Positions 1-9,961 of a stretch of DNA of 28,320 nt are shown piece by piece. How positions within the stretch are numbered: position 1 is the first letter of the stretch; every line of letters begins with the position of its first letter. The notes beneath the pieces were generated by a model. It was not told where the DNA came from. It saw only the letters and a list, made by a program, of their open reading frames with translations, and made no database searches. The position numbers were made by a program, and so were the translations under genes. Source of the stretch: Scenedesmus sp. ARA3 (Eukaryota > Chlorophyta > Chlorophyceae > Sphaeropleales > Scenedesmaceae); contig RWJK01001274.1 of NCBI GenBank assembly GCA_004335835.1, positions 19,266-47,585 of the forward strand, given 5' to 3'.

Positions 1-60
<60 letters not shown>
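1..60. repeat. (CAG)18 run at left window edge
   Basis: Eighteen perfect CAG units followed by CAACAG. Read on the minus strand this is a CTG run lying downstream of a probable splice donor at 85, so it resembles the CTG tracts that precede acceptors elsewhere in the window. The next minus-strand exon would lie outside the window. Confidence 0.95.
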
Positions 61-85
61 CCCGGACACCCCGGCTGCCCCTCAC

Positions 86-402
86 CCCTGTCAGCTTGGG
101 CATGATGGGCGGCAGCAGCAGCGTTGACTGGTACTTGGCCACGCAGGCCGGGTTGAGCACGGGGCCGTTCACGTAGACAGGCGGAGGTGGAGGGGGCTCC
201 GGGGAAACACCTGGGGCGGGGGCTGTTGACGGCTTAACACCGGGTGAGGCACCAGGGATTGGTGGGGCTGGGGAGGGCGAGCGCGGGGGTGGTGGGCTGG
301 GTGAGGGTGCGGGTGGTGGGCTGGGGGATGCAGCGGGTGGGATGGGCCCACCCGAGCAGCTGGCGGCACACACACCCTGAGCTCGTGGCAGTTGATGGAG
401 GC
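86..402 (-). CDS. Partial exon: Pro-rich segment leading into a multicopper-oxidase-like N-terminus (tentative)
   Basis: One minus-strand frame stays open here. It reads a Ser/Pro-rich stretch with many SPPP and PPPP runs, typical of algal hydroxyproline-rich wall or secreted proteins. It then reads VYVNGPVLNPACVAKY and LLLPPIMPKLTG and reaches a clean phase-0 donor (GGG|gtgagg) at 86/85. A segment of the form LDPxxxxKYxxxLxIPPxMP is known near the start of CotA-like multicopper oxidases, which is the only basis for the family hint. No copper ligands are inside the window. A hydrophobic Leu-rich stretch with a Met at 555-553, in a different frame of the same strand, could be the signal peptide if an unseen splice or a frameshift joins them. 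The 5' boundary is not resolved. It could equally be another secreted Pro-rich protein. Confidence 0.35.
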
Positions 403-1146
403 CGGGAGTTGCAGGGCGAAGAGAGCAGCCGCAGCAGCAGCAGCGTGAGCAGCAGGGCGAGCAGACGCGCAGGCTCGGCGGGTGTGAGCTGTATTGCAGC
501 ATCAAAGATTTGCTCTAGAGCATGCACAACAACTTGTTGTTGGCTTGAAGCCATCAATGCTAATCTGGCCAAGCAGCATTCACCCACACGCGCGAAGTCT
601 GCTGCTGTCTTGCTGCCAACGAAGCCTTGCAGCCTTGTTCAACATGCCGTATTGCGTATGGCTGCGTGCAACACAAGTGGAATGCGGCTGCACTTGCGCA
701 GCGTGTCAGCACAGCGCTGGTGACCAGGAGTATTCCATCCTGCGACATGTGGTCACTCTGCTGCTGCACTCACGATGCAGCAAGTGATCTGAGGCTGGCA
801 GTCCTTCGGCTGTGAGCAGGGCGACTGCACAGTGCAGGAGCGGCAGCAGAATAGGCGGCATGAGCAATGGTTCAGCACCAAGGACTACTTTCTGGCGTGT
901 AGGGTGCACCTGTACACAAATGCCATCTCCTGCATCAGCCCCTAAAGTGGCACCCGCTGCCAATACATTGGAGACAGTGCTGCTGAGCAGACCACCTGCC
1001 AGCATTGTATGATGTAGATGGCCAGTACATGCACAACCATGCACCTTCAAGCAATGCTGGACCAGGAGACCCCCGCTCAACGCCTCCTGATGCTCCGAGT
1101 GAGCTGTTCATGCAGGTATAGTAGTAGTTTGGCTGCATGTGAAACA

Positions 1147-1272
1147 GCTTGCGCTGCCGTTCAGGTCCCAGCACACGCAGGCCAGCACAATGCAGTTGGC
1201 ATTAGTGCTGAGCAGGTCACGGGCCAGCTTGTGAAAGAGCTTGCGCTGCCGTTCAGGTGCCAGCACACGTAG
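1147..1272. repeat. Direct duplication, period 92 bp
   Basis: A segment of about 34 bp around 1147-1180 (GCTTGCGCTGCCGTTCAGGT and following bases) recurs at 1239-1272 with few changes. On the minus strand both copies read RQRKLFH in different frames after what could be a CAG acceptor. The upstream copy continues openly as HKLARDLLSTNANCIVLAC, so these may be duplicated exon starts of a minus-strand gene. I do not recognise the protein. Confidence 0.6.
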
Positions 1273-1559
1273 GCAACGGCTCACCCCAATGCCGCCCTGC
1301 CCCCTCCTGGAGTTACCCTGCGCAAGGCGGCGCCTGGCACTGGAACCATCACCTACAGAAGGAGGGGATGAGGCAGCAGCGCAAGCAGCAGTGGCAGGAC
1401 AAGAAAGGCAGTGAGACACGGCATGCTATGTTGAGCTGCAATCACGCAGCAGCAGCACCAGCAGCAGCACAATAGAAGTGCTGGTGCTGAGCTGGAGAAT
1501 CAGCGTCACGCTTGCAGAGCAGCAGCAGCCATAGCATATGCATTATCAGCAGCCAGTAC

Positions 1560-1875
1560 CTGAACCCATGGGTGGTGACTGACCACGGCGACGAATGGAG
1601 TACATAAAGCTATGGTAGCACCACGGCTTGTGCCACAAGAGCACACGGTGTGTGCCTTGCTGACAGCATGTATGCTCGGCTGTGGCGGCTCACACTGAAC
1701 AAGGTGACCATTGGACGCACGCATAGTTGCCGCAACAGTGTTGAACTAGCAGGACGCTGGCTGTTTATGGCCGCTCACCATTGACCCTCACGCCATCCAC
1801 AGCGGCTGCAACCAGCAGCAGCAAGAAGGCCAGCACGCACACGGTGCACGCCACAACTCTGTTGGCTGTCACCAT
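1560..1875 (-). CDS. Possible first two exons of a small secreted protein (tentative)
   Basis: A minus-strand ATG at 1875-1873 opens MVTANRVVACTVCVLAFLL followed by more Leu/Val/Ala residues. This is a textbook signal-peptide pattern with a short basic n-region, a long hydrophobic core and a small-residue end. Exon 1 would end at 1779 on a gtgagc donor in phase 1. A CACAG acceptor gives a phase-matched second exon, 1679-1560, containing two adjacent cysteines and the stretch HRVLLWHKPWCYHSFMYSI, and ending at a gtactg donor. No domain is recognised and further exons were not resolved. The signal-peptide exon is more believable than the rest. Confidence 0.25.
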
Positions 1876-2499
1876 CAAGCACAAGCCGCAGTGCGGCACT
1901 GTCCCTGCAGCACCAACACCCGGAAGCAGTAAGGACATGACAGAGTCAGCCAAGGGAAGTATAAAAGTGCTGGTGCGGTGCATGTGACAGCTGCAGCAGG
2001 TTCCACTGTCAGCATCACAAAGCACAGCTGGGAGCAGCAAAAGCACGTGGGCTGACGTGGGGTGAGCAGTGGCCACGAGGTGTCATTGCTGTTCGCTGAA
2101 CGGCGGGCAGCTGCACCTGCGTAGCATCGCATATGTTTAAGTTAACATCTCAAACACTATTGTCAGTGTCCGAGCTGAGCAGCGATGACTTGATCTGCTG
2201 AGGTGCCGTAGTACAAGTCACGCAGCTGTTTACACAGAGCAGTCGAACGACGCAAAAAATGGCATGCAAAGATACGATGAAAGTAAAAATACCCATATAG
2301 TAGGGGTCAGGTCAATGTCGCTCGACTTGTATCTCCCATGTATTTCGGTGATTCACCCCGGCAGCCACACCATTGACATGTCAAGCTGCAGAATACATAT
2401 CCTAAAAAATTTATGCTGAATGCCTTGGCGACGTAGCGAGCCTTCAAGTATGAAGGTCGCCGGTGGCTGGCAGCAATACGCAGTGAGAGCACAACCAAG

Positions 2500-2850
2500 C
2501 TATTGCCGCTGCATGCCACAACAACAAAAACAGCCAATATTCCTTACCGTGAGCAGTTTCGTATGAGCACTCGCCGCAGAGCGAGCCAGATCAGCATTCC
2601 CGCCACACCCAGTGACCAGCTTGGATGTCGCTGATACTACGGCGAGAGAAATTGCAGCGCTAATGTGCCGATATTTTCCAGCTAAGCAGTCAAGTACCGC
2701 GACTTGGAAGATCGCCACCGCTCGTAGGGACCTCAACGAAACAGTCAATGCAGCTGCCTTGCAACGTTGTAAAGGATAACCAGCGATTGTAATAGCAGGT
2801 GTTGTATGAGAAAATGGCTCAGCAGGCTGGTTGATCTGCTGACGGCATCA
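2500..2850 (-). CDS. Unrecognised open frame with a good splice donor (tentative)
   Basis: A minus-strand frame stays open from about 2850 to a stop near 2500, without low-complexity sequence. It includes AVAIFQVAVLDCLAGKYRHI and later GGNADLARSAASAHTKLLT, and then meets a good donor (ACG|gtaagg) at about 2549. The helix-rich, Ala/Leu-rich texture slightly resembles armadillo or HEAT repeats, but no motif is decisive. There is no convincing ATG, so it would be an internal exon. Base composition is lower in GC than the neighbouring genes. The region from about 2140 to 2480 just beyond it is AT-rich and could be a 3' end or promoter. Confidence 0.2.
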
Positions 2851-3052
2851 GGCAGCCATCCTAGGCTTCAGCTCGCTTAGGGTTTCTGTGTGACAGCCAC
2901 ATGACCTGGCAGCTGTATTCAATAGCTGCCTGCAGGTGCAGAGCTGTGCTGCTGCAATTTTCCGCCTTGCATCTGGGTGTGTTTTTTCAAGCCGCTGTGA
3001 TGCCACTGCTGAAATATACTGCTGCTGCTGCTGCTAAACAGCTAGTCAAACA

Positions 3053-3438
3053 TCATTTGCAGTAAGTTGACCTGAACTGCTTTGGTTTCGTTTGAATCAA
3101 TGCAATATTGGTATAATATGACCAGCATTGCTGCACTGCAGCACACAGTGAAGTGCGTGGGCCACACTGCCACAGCAACACGCTTGTTAATTGCTGGCCC
3201 CGTCCGCCCATGCCATGTAGGCGCCTTGCCCATACGTCGATACAGCAGTGATGCTGACTAACATTGATGTAGAGCACATGATGACAGTCAGCACCATATT
3301 TGATGGGGCACAAAACAGTTCTACCTTGAACAGTGTACCACTCATGTAGGGTTTTTTAGGGACGCTGCGGCCAGCCTTAACAGTGGCCAATGTGCTCTGC
3401 TCAGACTGCATAAACATACGTGCAGTAGACGCGCAGAC
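3053..3438 (-). CDS. Candidate terminal exons of an unrecognised small protein
   Basis: A strong minus-strand acceptor (pyrimidine-rich, CCCAG) at 3439 opens a 114-nt exon (3438-3325) that reads QSEQSTLATVKAGRSVPKKP then YMSGTLFK and ends at a gtagaa donor in phase 0. A GTGCAG acceptor at 3131 gives a phase-matched exon (3130-3053) reading QCWSYYTNIALIQTKPKQFR before a TGA stop. The joined product is basic, about 56 aa from an internal Met or longer if an upstream exon exists. It is not recognised. An alternative is no splicing, with the first exon reading on into a hydrophobic tail that stops near 3187. Confidence 0.25.
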
Positions 3439-3779
3439 CTGGGAACAGTACACAGAAATGCAGTTACATGCTAGATGCAGCAGCATCACGTGACACAAAG
3501 GTACCAAACAACAACGCTCATTGCAGGGATCAGTAGAGAAACGGGTGCGTGAGCTGACGCTCAATCAGGCTGTGCTCGCGCCAGCACGTCAAGCATATTG
3601 CGGCTTGCTGCTTTGCACCAGCTGGTGCGCTGTAGTGCAGGCGGTGGTGCCAGGGCCAAATGAACTGGTGGCCAGATGAGGCGGAGCACATTCTTTTCAG
3701 CAGCTGGCGCAAATGAACTCAGCAGCTGCTACACCAGTTACATGGTAAAAACAACAGACATTCGTTTTTACACACAACA

Positions 3780-3825
3780 ATGCTGCTGCTGCTGCTGCTG
3801 GTGCTGCTGCTGCTGCTGCTGCTGC
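3780..3825. repeat. Imperfect CTG run
   Basis: About fifteen TGC/CTG units interrupted by one GTG. No exon border could be tied to it on either strand. Confidence 0.85.
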
Positions 3826-4009
3826 CAGCGCATGCCACGCCAACCACCCGCCTTGCACGCCTCCTTGAAGCAGCTGCAATGCCACACTCAGACAGTATGT
3901 ACGCTGTTCACAGAGAGTTTGCATATGGCTGTGTACACGGCTGCGCCCGCTGCTGCACGCTCTTGAGCGCAACGAGCGCTGTGCGCGCTGTGCGCCCTGC
4001 TGCAGGTAT

Positions 4010-4259
4010 GCGGGGCTTGCTGGTGGGTCCTGCTGTTGAGTGCCATGCGTGTGCCTGCACACCACCACTTGCTTCCGCTATAGCAATTGATAGCACCCTG
4101 CCTGCAGGTGCCCTACACTGCGAATTGGCACGCTGCGCGGCTTGCTAGTGCGTCCCGCTGTTCAGTGCCATGCGTGTGCCTGCACACCACCACTTGCTTC
4201 CGCTGTAACATTTGACAGCACCCTGCCTGCAGATGCCCTACACTGCGGATCAGCACGTA
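4010..4259. repeat. Tandem duplication, two copies of about 125 bp
   Basis: The segments at 4010-4134 and 4135-4259 are near-identical. Both carry TGCCATGCGTGTGCCTGCAC, then CACCACTTGCTTCCGCT and CACCCTGCCTGCAG. They differ by scattered substitutions, which indicates an older duplication. It lies beyond the poly(A) signals of the V-ATPase gene. No coding function is evident. Confidence 0.85.
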
Positions 4260-4284
4260 GCCCCATAAGCAGAGAGAAGAGGGG

Positions 4285-4309
4285 TTACATTACATTACAT
4301 TACATTACA
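4285..4309 (-). terminator. Five tandem TGTAA polyadenylation signals for VHA-e
   Basis: The plus strand reads TTACA five times in a row, which on the minus strand is TGTAA x5. TGTAA is the usual near-poly(A) element of chlorophycean algae (established knowledge). The array lies about 220 nt downstream of the VHA-e stop codon at 4526, on the correct strand, so it is the likely 3' end signal of that gene. It is also a pentanucleotide microsatellite, and which units are used cannot be told from sequence. Confidence 0.65.
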
Positions 4310-4411
4310 TGCTCCACTCAACGAGGAGTGGGAACCCCAGTCAGGAGCCAACGAGAGGCGTTACACGGTGTGCACAGGCAACTACGTTGCAACGAACACC
4401 CGAAAATCTGG

Positions 4412-4484
4412 AACGTCGCAGATGACTCAGCAAAACAGGCTGTTAGCCATCAACGTCGCAGATGACTCAGCAAAACAGGCTGTT
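4412..4484. repeat. Tandem direct repeat, period 40 bp
   Basis: AACGTCGCAGATGACTCAGC and the following 13 bases occur at 4412 and again at 4452, 33 bp identical. The repeat lies in the predicted 3' UTR of VHA-e, between its stop codon and the TGTAA array. Confidence 0.9.
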
Positions 4485-4525
4485 TGCCCCATAAGCTTGC
4501 TGCTGTTGCTGCCCAGCTGCCTGTG

Positions 4526-5077
4526 CTACTTGTTGCCTGGCTGTATCAGTGGGTGCATGTGCGCCATGTACACAATCGACCACCTGCACAGCAACAGCAA
4601 CAGATCATGGAACGTTTTGAAAGCATGTCATCACACCATTGCTATTACTAGAGATAGCTACTATAAGCTATTTATACCGGGGATGCAGGCATCGTGCAGG
4701 TCCCAGCAAGCAATTGCTGCTTCTAGCGCACAGCTGTTAGCCATCGCTGCTGTTGTTTTCTTCTGTTGCTGTGCACGATGACAGCACCTACAAGGCAACA
4801 GCTGCAAGGCAACAGCTGCAAGGAAGCAAAGAGACTTACAGGAACCAGCATTGTAACACTGATGTGATTGCCAGGGTGTGCGCCAACCTGCAGCAAAGAG
4901 ACAGCGTGAGCAGGAGTCCACAGCAACAAGACAGCAAGCAGTGGTGCCATGCCAGGCAGCTGCAATGCCAGCCTAAGCGCCTCACCCATGGCTGGGTTTC
5001 TTGTCAAAGACGTTGATGCATACAGTAACGATGACTTGAATGATGAAGAAGATCAGTGTACCCAGCCAGTACCCCAT
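4526..5077 (-). CDS. VHA-e: V-type proton ATPase subunit e (VHA-e), three exons, complete
   Basis: This is a small hydrophobic subunit of the membrane Vo sector of the vacuolar proton pump, which acidifies vacuoles, contractile vacuoles and Golgi compartments. Exons on the minus strand are 5077-4986, 4887-4840 and 4583-4526; junction phases (2, 2) match exactly and give 65 residues plus TAG. The N-terminus MGYWLGTLIFFIIQVIVTV is the first membrane helix. It is followed by the NKGPS-like turn (DKKPSHG), then LAHTLAITSVLQCW and WSIVYMAHMHPLI for helix two. This matches plant VHA-e (MGF/MAF start, GPS turn, LHLTLVITATVCCW, WAIVYLAQMNPL) in order and length (about 70 aa). Oddities are a short tail after PLI and HMH in place of the usual QMN. 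Donors are gtgagg and gtaagt; acceptors are CTGCAG and GTGCAG. The start is fixed because the frame upstream of ATG soon meets TAG. Family identity is inferred from the ordered match, not from a search. Confidence 0.88.
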
Positions 5078-7192
5078 GATGGTCGAGTCCTGCTAACTGC
5101 TAGAGCCACACGCTTCGGAACGTCAATCTTATCAAAACTTCGAGCAACAGGCCGCAGCAGAGAGCGAGGGCAGACGCAAGCGTGACAGGGCGATTGCACA
5201 GCAGGCACACGAATCAGAATGATGCTTAGCATGCATGGAGCAGCTGCAAAACGTTGACTGAAACATTAGATGTAGTTGTGTGCTTATCTTCACGGTCTTT
5301 TAGTGTGAAAACCCTAGAGCCCTGGTTGCCTTGGGGTTTGGTGTCGTGATCTGACCAGCAAGCGGCAGCAGCATGTGTGGTGGCAGGAGCACAGCCAACC
5401 CTCCAGTAGCCCGGTTGTATGTGCCTTCAAGTACAGTTTACTCCTGCTGCAACATGCTCAGCAGCGCTGCAGGCACATGTATCTTGCGGTACTGCCTACC
5501 ACTGGCAGTACTTCTACAAGCAGGCTGTCAGCTGCCGCAGCAACTAGTGTGCCACACACACAGTTGACGTCACCAGTCAAGCTACAGCAGCCACGCCAAC
5601 CGCTGCGTGTGTAAGGCATACACTCCAGAGTTTGTTGAGTATGGGCAACTGTTTCAAACTTCGCAATCATGCGGACACAACAGCTGCTCCACATGTGCGC
5701 ATGTACATCCGTGGCACAAACTCATATCTATCAAACATGGTGCCATCATGTGCATGATGTTCATGGCTTGAGGCAGTACATGGCCGCTCAGCAGTGCAGG
5801 CAGCACTGCGCTGCTTCAGCAGCGCCTGTGGCCACCGTCACGAGCCTCAGCGACTGTTCACATGCCGCACAGCAATGAGATGCTGCAGCAATGCATCACA
5901 GTACAAGACAACACCTGCGATAGCTATCAATGCTACAATGGGATCAAGACCAGCCCCAGGAGCTAACGCCGCAAGCTGCTGCGGCAGTTGACTGCCACGT
6001 TGCGCCCTGAGATGATCCACGTGCATGCATGCATCATGTTGCATTATGCTACACAGCATACAACACATGCAGCCAACACAGCTAGCAGGCGGCGTGCAAG
6101 GGCTGCCCCAATGTAGCAGCCACACTCTGCCGCCATCTTGCATGGCAGCTGTAACAAAGCACTATGACTCCATGCCAAGGTATCACGACGCTGTTGTGGG
6201 CCCTGCTGCAGACATGGCAGGGCCATGAGCGATTGCCAATCACCAAGCCTTGGATCTCACGCGGTTGGAAGCACACAATGTGCACAAGCCACGTCAGAAG
6301 CGCATGCGCGCCGCTCCAATACTGAGCAAAACAACATGGTTACGGCATGCAGAATGTGGCGCGGAGCGCGTCAGCCGAGGGATGCACACTGCTGTGCACC
6401 AATCACAGGATGCCAGGCATGCATAACATTCCGCAGCTCAGAACAGCACTTGCACGCCTCAAACACGCACACTGCAAATTGGCACCAGCAAAGCAACAGC
6501 CAGCGTGCACGCATGCAGTGTGGCGCTCCTCCTGGCATGCATCTGCCAGCCCCAAGTGCCCCGGGCCGCACGTAGGCCTTGTCCACACACAGCACCGTGC
6601 AATGAGTGTGGGAACAGCAACGCATGGCTGGCACAGCAATGCTGCACACGCCCTCTGCGAGCAAACCGCCGCACTCCACCAGATGTTTTGCAAGGACCCA
6701 ACACGGTGCCAGCATGGCAGCAAGAAACGTATAGCGTGCTACTGGCTAGGGGTGCAAGCATGCACAGTTGCTGGGTGGGGTTGCTGCATGATGCTTGAAC
6801 AAGCAAGCCCCGCACAGCAGCACACGCGATGACCAACTGCCTTGCTGCCTGAACCCAAGCCACCCACTGCCATGCACAACGCCTCTGAGCAACCGCCACC
6901 ACAGCTTGGCACTGTGCAGCCGGCTGACAGGACACCTGCCAACAGGCAGGACCTGCGAGCTGCGCTGCCGGCTGCTTGCAAGATGAACTGAACGCTGATG
7001 AAAGCTGCGATGGCTGTAGCCAGGTAGCAGGGAAGCTGTGCATGTGCTCAGCGCTGCACGCATGTGGCTGTGGGCGTGAGCGCTGCTGACACATGTGCCG
7101 CAGCAGGGAGTGTGTGCGAGGTGCTGTGAGGAGACAGCAGCCAGCTGTTGGTTGGCTGATTGGCGGGATGACGTGCAGGTGATCGCGGCCGC
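5078..7192. other. Stretch without a convincing gene
   Basis: Many short ORFs cross on both strands, but none shows a phased exon chain or a recognisable domain. Two minus-strand pieces could be exons: an ATG near 6151 reading MAAECGCYIGAALARRLLAV and further hydrophobic residues, and an open piece near 6008-5914 whose end, APGAGLDPIVALIAIA, looks like a membrane helix before a gtgttg donor. I could not join them in phase. The first few hundred bases upstream of 5077 should contain the VHA-e promoter; no clear TATA element was seen. Confidence 0.5.
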
Positions 7193-7264
7193 TTCACGCC
7201 TTGAACTTCAGGCAGCTTCACGCCGTGAACTTCAAGCAGTTCACGCCATAAACTTCAGGCAGCG
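7193..7264 (-). repeat. Triplicated C-terminal codons and stop of SWC6
   Basis: On the minus strand the last codons of SWC6 (CLKFMA then TGA) are followed immediately by two further copies that read CLKFTA-TGA and CLKFKA-TGA. Spacings are 23 and 24 bp; plus-strand units begin with TTCACGCC at 7240, 7217 and 7193. Only the first copy is translated in the current frame; the others fall in the 3' UTR. Confidence 0.85.
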
Positions 7265-7333
7265 CGTCTCCGTGTGCACGGTGAAGCACTTGCGCGAGCA
7301 GTACTTGGAGCCGCAGCGAGAGCATGTGTAGCT

Positions 7334-7380
<47 letters not shown>

Positions 7381-9401
7381 GCTGAGCGCTAGCCAGCCAG
7401 CCAGCATAGGGAGTGCAAGGATCGCCACGGATGGATGCATCCAGCGGTTCTACAAGCGACACATGAACCTTACATGATGCATTTGGCAAAAAGGTGTGAC
7501 GATATGTGGCTGGCAAGCAACACAGCATATAAAGCCTCCATAGGCAAGCTGCCATCACCAATCAGGCACCAGCACCCCAATCAGCTGATGGCACCAGCAG
7601 CATATCAATTTGCAGGCACAACAAGGAGTACACAGCAGCAAACCCACGTTACACGCATAGCAAAGCACAGTGCAGTAACAGGCAGCAGCCTACTCACGAT
7701 GACAAGAAGCCGCATACAGAGCAGAACTTGCGCGGCACATAGAACACAGAGGGCCCCGCTGCAGCGCTGAGGTAGTTCACGTCGCCAGCCGGGGCGTCCA
7801 GCATGCCGGACTGCAAAGATGGCAGCAGCAGCGGCAGCAGCAGCAGCAGCGGATATGGTTTCCTGTAGGAGCCAGGTTTGAATCACCTACGGGGGGATGT
7901 GTGCCTCATGTTGTGGCTACACCAGCATGGACACAGCAAGCAAACAGAAGCAATGCCTGCGCACCCCGCTGCGCACGGGTCACCGAGTATACTTGCCACC
8001 CGCCAAAACAGGCACAGCGGAATAGTAGGAAAATATGCAAACCGCCAGATGAATCCGCGCATGCCAACCACCCGCCAGAACTGGAACAGCTGCAGAGTTA
8101 TCGGAAGAATGTGCAGACGACTGCTTCAGTTGAATACGCGCATGCAAAGCAGCCCATCCATTCTCCAATCTCACCTCCTCCACCAGCCGCTGGAAGCTCT
8201 TGACGGCACGCCCCTCGCCCGCGCCGCGCGTGCGCCGCTTGGCTGCCGGCTTGCGGCGGCGCGTCTTGCGCCCCACATCCACCTCTGGCAGGGCGCAGCA
8301 GTTGCAATTGCAGTCAAGTCTGCTTGAGGGCAGGTTGAGGCAATGACCAGGCTGTGCATGCAAGCCACGGTACATATGGGATTTGACTGCAGGATGCACA
8401 CGTACATTCGCTGACCAACCACAAGCATCGCTGGCTGCAGCAGGAGTACTGCATTTCCAATCATGCCAGCCACCAAGCCTGCCAGCCTGGCCCAATGCTA
8501 ACCTCAGAGTGGCAGCCCGAGCTGAGCTGCTTGCAGCTTCCGATTTCACCAGGTGTCTGTGGTGGCGTATTCCGCATGAACACAACGTGTAACCCCTCTA
8601 TCTATCCCAGTGCAACCCACCATCCTCCTCAGACTCTTCCATAACAAACTCATCATCCTCATCGCCCGCACCCAGCCCGAAAGGGTCGGGTGCGTCATCA
8701 GGGTTGTCGTTCTCAAGCGCATCCAGGCGAGACTGGGCAGCCTGGCAACAGCCGGAGCAGGAATAAGGCAAGCAGGAATGAGGCAAGCAGGAGTGCAGCA
8801 AGCAGGCAGCACATTCATTGCATAGAGTTGTTGCAGCGGGTTGATCATGGGTTGGCTGATTGTAGGGCGTTGCCTCAGCAGGGCAGCAGAAGGTCAAATT
8901 CATAACCACATTCTGCACTCTGCAAAAGACGACATGTTACAGCTTGCTGTTGCAGCGGCTGGCATTGGGAGACGACCAGGGCTCAGGCATACAAAGTCCT
9001 TTGCGTCGGAAGCCGGTGTCCTCAACAGCGCTGCTACAGTACACTGAGGCGTTGCTAGGCGTAGCGCCGTTGCTGAGCAGTTGACGCAGCATGCCTGGGC
9101 AGCGCACCTGCTGCCGTGTGGACTCATCCACCACAGCCATGCGCTGTGAGACCTTGCGCGAGCGCGTCTCGCGCCGCGTGGGGCCTGAGCCTGCCGTGAC
9201 ACATGCAGGCACACAGGCCATCACAGTGGAGAGCATGGGTAAAGCAGCAGCGGCAGCAGCGGCTGACCAACAAATGCACACATTCAGCCCTGCCTGGCAG
9301 CCGTAGACAGCAGTGAAGCTGAAGGATGCACACTACAGGTAAAGCTCTGCAACTTCGCACGTATGCTGCTATTGTGCCTTGGTCTCACCTTGATTGAACA
9401 T
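7241..9401 (-). CDS. SWC6: SWC6 / ZNHIT1 (Vps71) subunit of the SWR1 chromatin remodeller, six exons, complete
   Basis: A HIT-type zinc-finger subunit of SWR1, the nuclear complex that exchanges H2A for H2A.Z. Minus-strand exons are 9401-9389, 9190-9108, 8732-8621, 8284-8175, 7810-7698 and 7331-7241, phase-consistent at every junction, giving about 173 aa (plant SEF/SWC6 is about 171, human ZNHIT1 about 154). Features in order are a tiny first exon (MFNQG), a basic segment TRRETRSRKVSQRM, SRLDALENDNPDD (family LEALENDN), an acidic stretch, and a basic block VGRKTRRRKPAAKRRTRG. The block leads to KSFQRLVEE, then VNYLSAAAGPSVFYVPRKFC. The finger follows as CSVCG, CSRCG, YCSRKC, His and ETRCLKFMA, all eight ligands present. 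The start at 9401 is the only ATG that splices in phase to exon 2. The last intron ends in a CTG run directly before its acceptor. It is divergently arranged with the gene at 9962. Confidence 0.9.
7335..7379. repeat. (CAG)15 run abutting the SWC6 last-intron acceptor
   Basis: Fifteen CAG units on the plus strand. On the minus strand this is (CTG)15 and runs straight into the AG acceptor at 7333-7332 of SWC6 exon 6, so the repeat replaces the usual pyrimidine tract. Confidence 0.9.
7819..7852. repeat. Imperfect CAG run next to the SWC6 exon 5 acceptor
   Basis: CAG/CGG units that read as CTG/CCG on the minus strand and end eight bases before the TTTGCAG acceptor of SWC6 exon 5 (7810). Confidence 0.8.
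8756..8811. repeat. 15-bp tandem repeat, about four units, in SWC6 intron 2
   Basis: Units begin AGCAGGAATAAGGCA and restart at 8756, 8771, 8786 and 8801 with small changes. The array lies in the 3' part of the intron upstream of SWC6 exon 3. Confidence 0.85.
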
Positions 9402-9961
9402 CTTGAGACTGCTGCTGTTGCTGCTGCTGCCAAGAACAGCACCTGAAGAACCCGGGTGCCCGCTGCGCCGACTGTTCTTGAGCAATCAGCACAGCTCAGA
9501 TAACCCCCGAATCGTTCCTTTTGTCCTGGGCCGGACAGCTGTGTAAAAGCTAGGAGCAGCTGATGCGGAGGTCCTTTCACAGCTGTTACTCCTGACAGGG
9601 CTACAGCAGGCCTACAACACAAGGTAATTGCTTTCACATGTATCAATACATCCTACAGCGGTCTGGTTGTCCGATCCGCCTCAACACGAAACCCTTGCAC
9701 CACATATGACAGCGGAATTCAAAAGCTGTTGAAGTTGCACATTTCTCAGCAGAAGGGAGTTCTAAGCGACACATAGCATCACTTTATTGCAGGCACTTCA
9801 GGTTAGAGCTTACACAGGCGCTGCAGCACGCTTCTGGCTACAGCAACCTACTGCTGATCAACAACAGCGCACCTGCTGACTCGACTGCACAGAATCCACA
9901 ACACTGGGTACCAGCACAGACACAACACCCCAAACAATCGCTCCAACATCCTTTAGTGCAT
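9402..9961. promoter_or_regulatory. Shared divergent promoter interval between SWC6 and the gene at 9962
   Basis: These 560 bases separate two start codons pointing away from each other, so they should hold both promoters and both 5' UTRs. No clear TATA element or other named motif is visible. Confidence 0.4.

Noticed and set aside
4791..4818. 14-bp direct repeat CAAGGCAACAGCTG x2
   Set aside because: Real, but short and inside VHA-e intron 2; it has no evident function beyond slippage.
6459..7094. 211-codon minus-strand frame
   Set aside because: Gln/Ala/Cys-rich, no recognisable domain, no phased exons attached. Not excluded, but not supportable.
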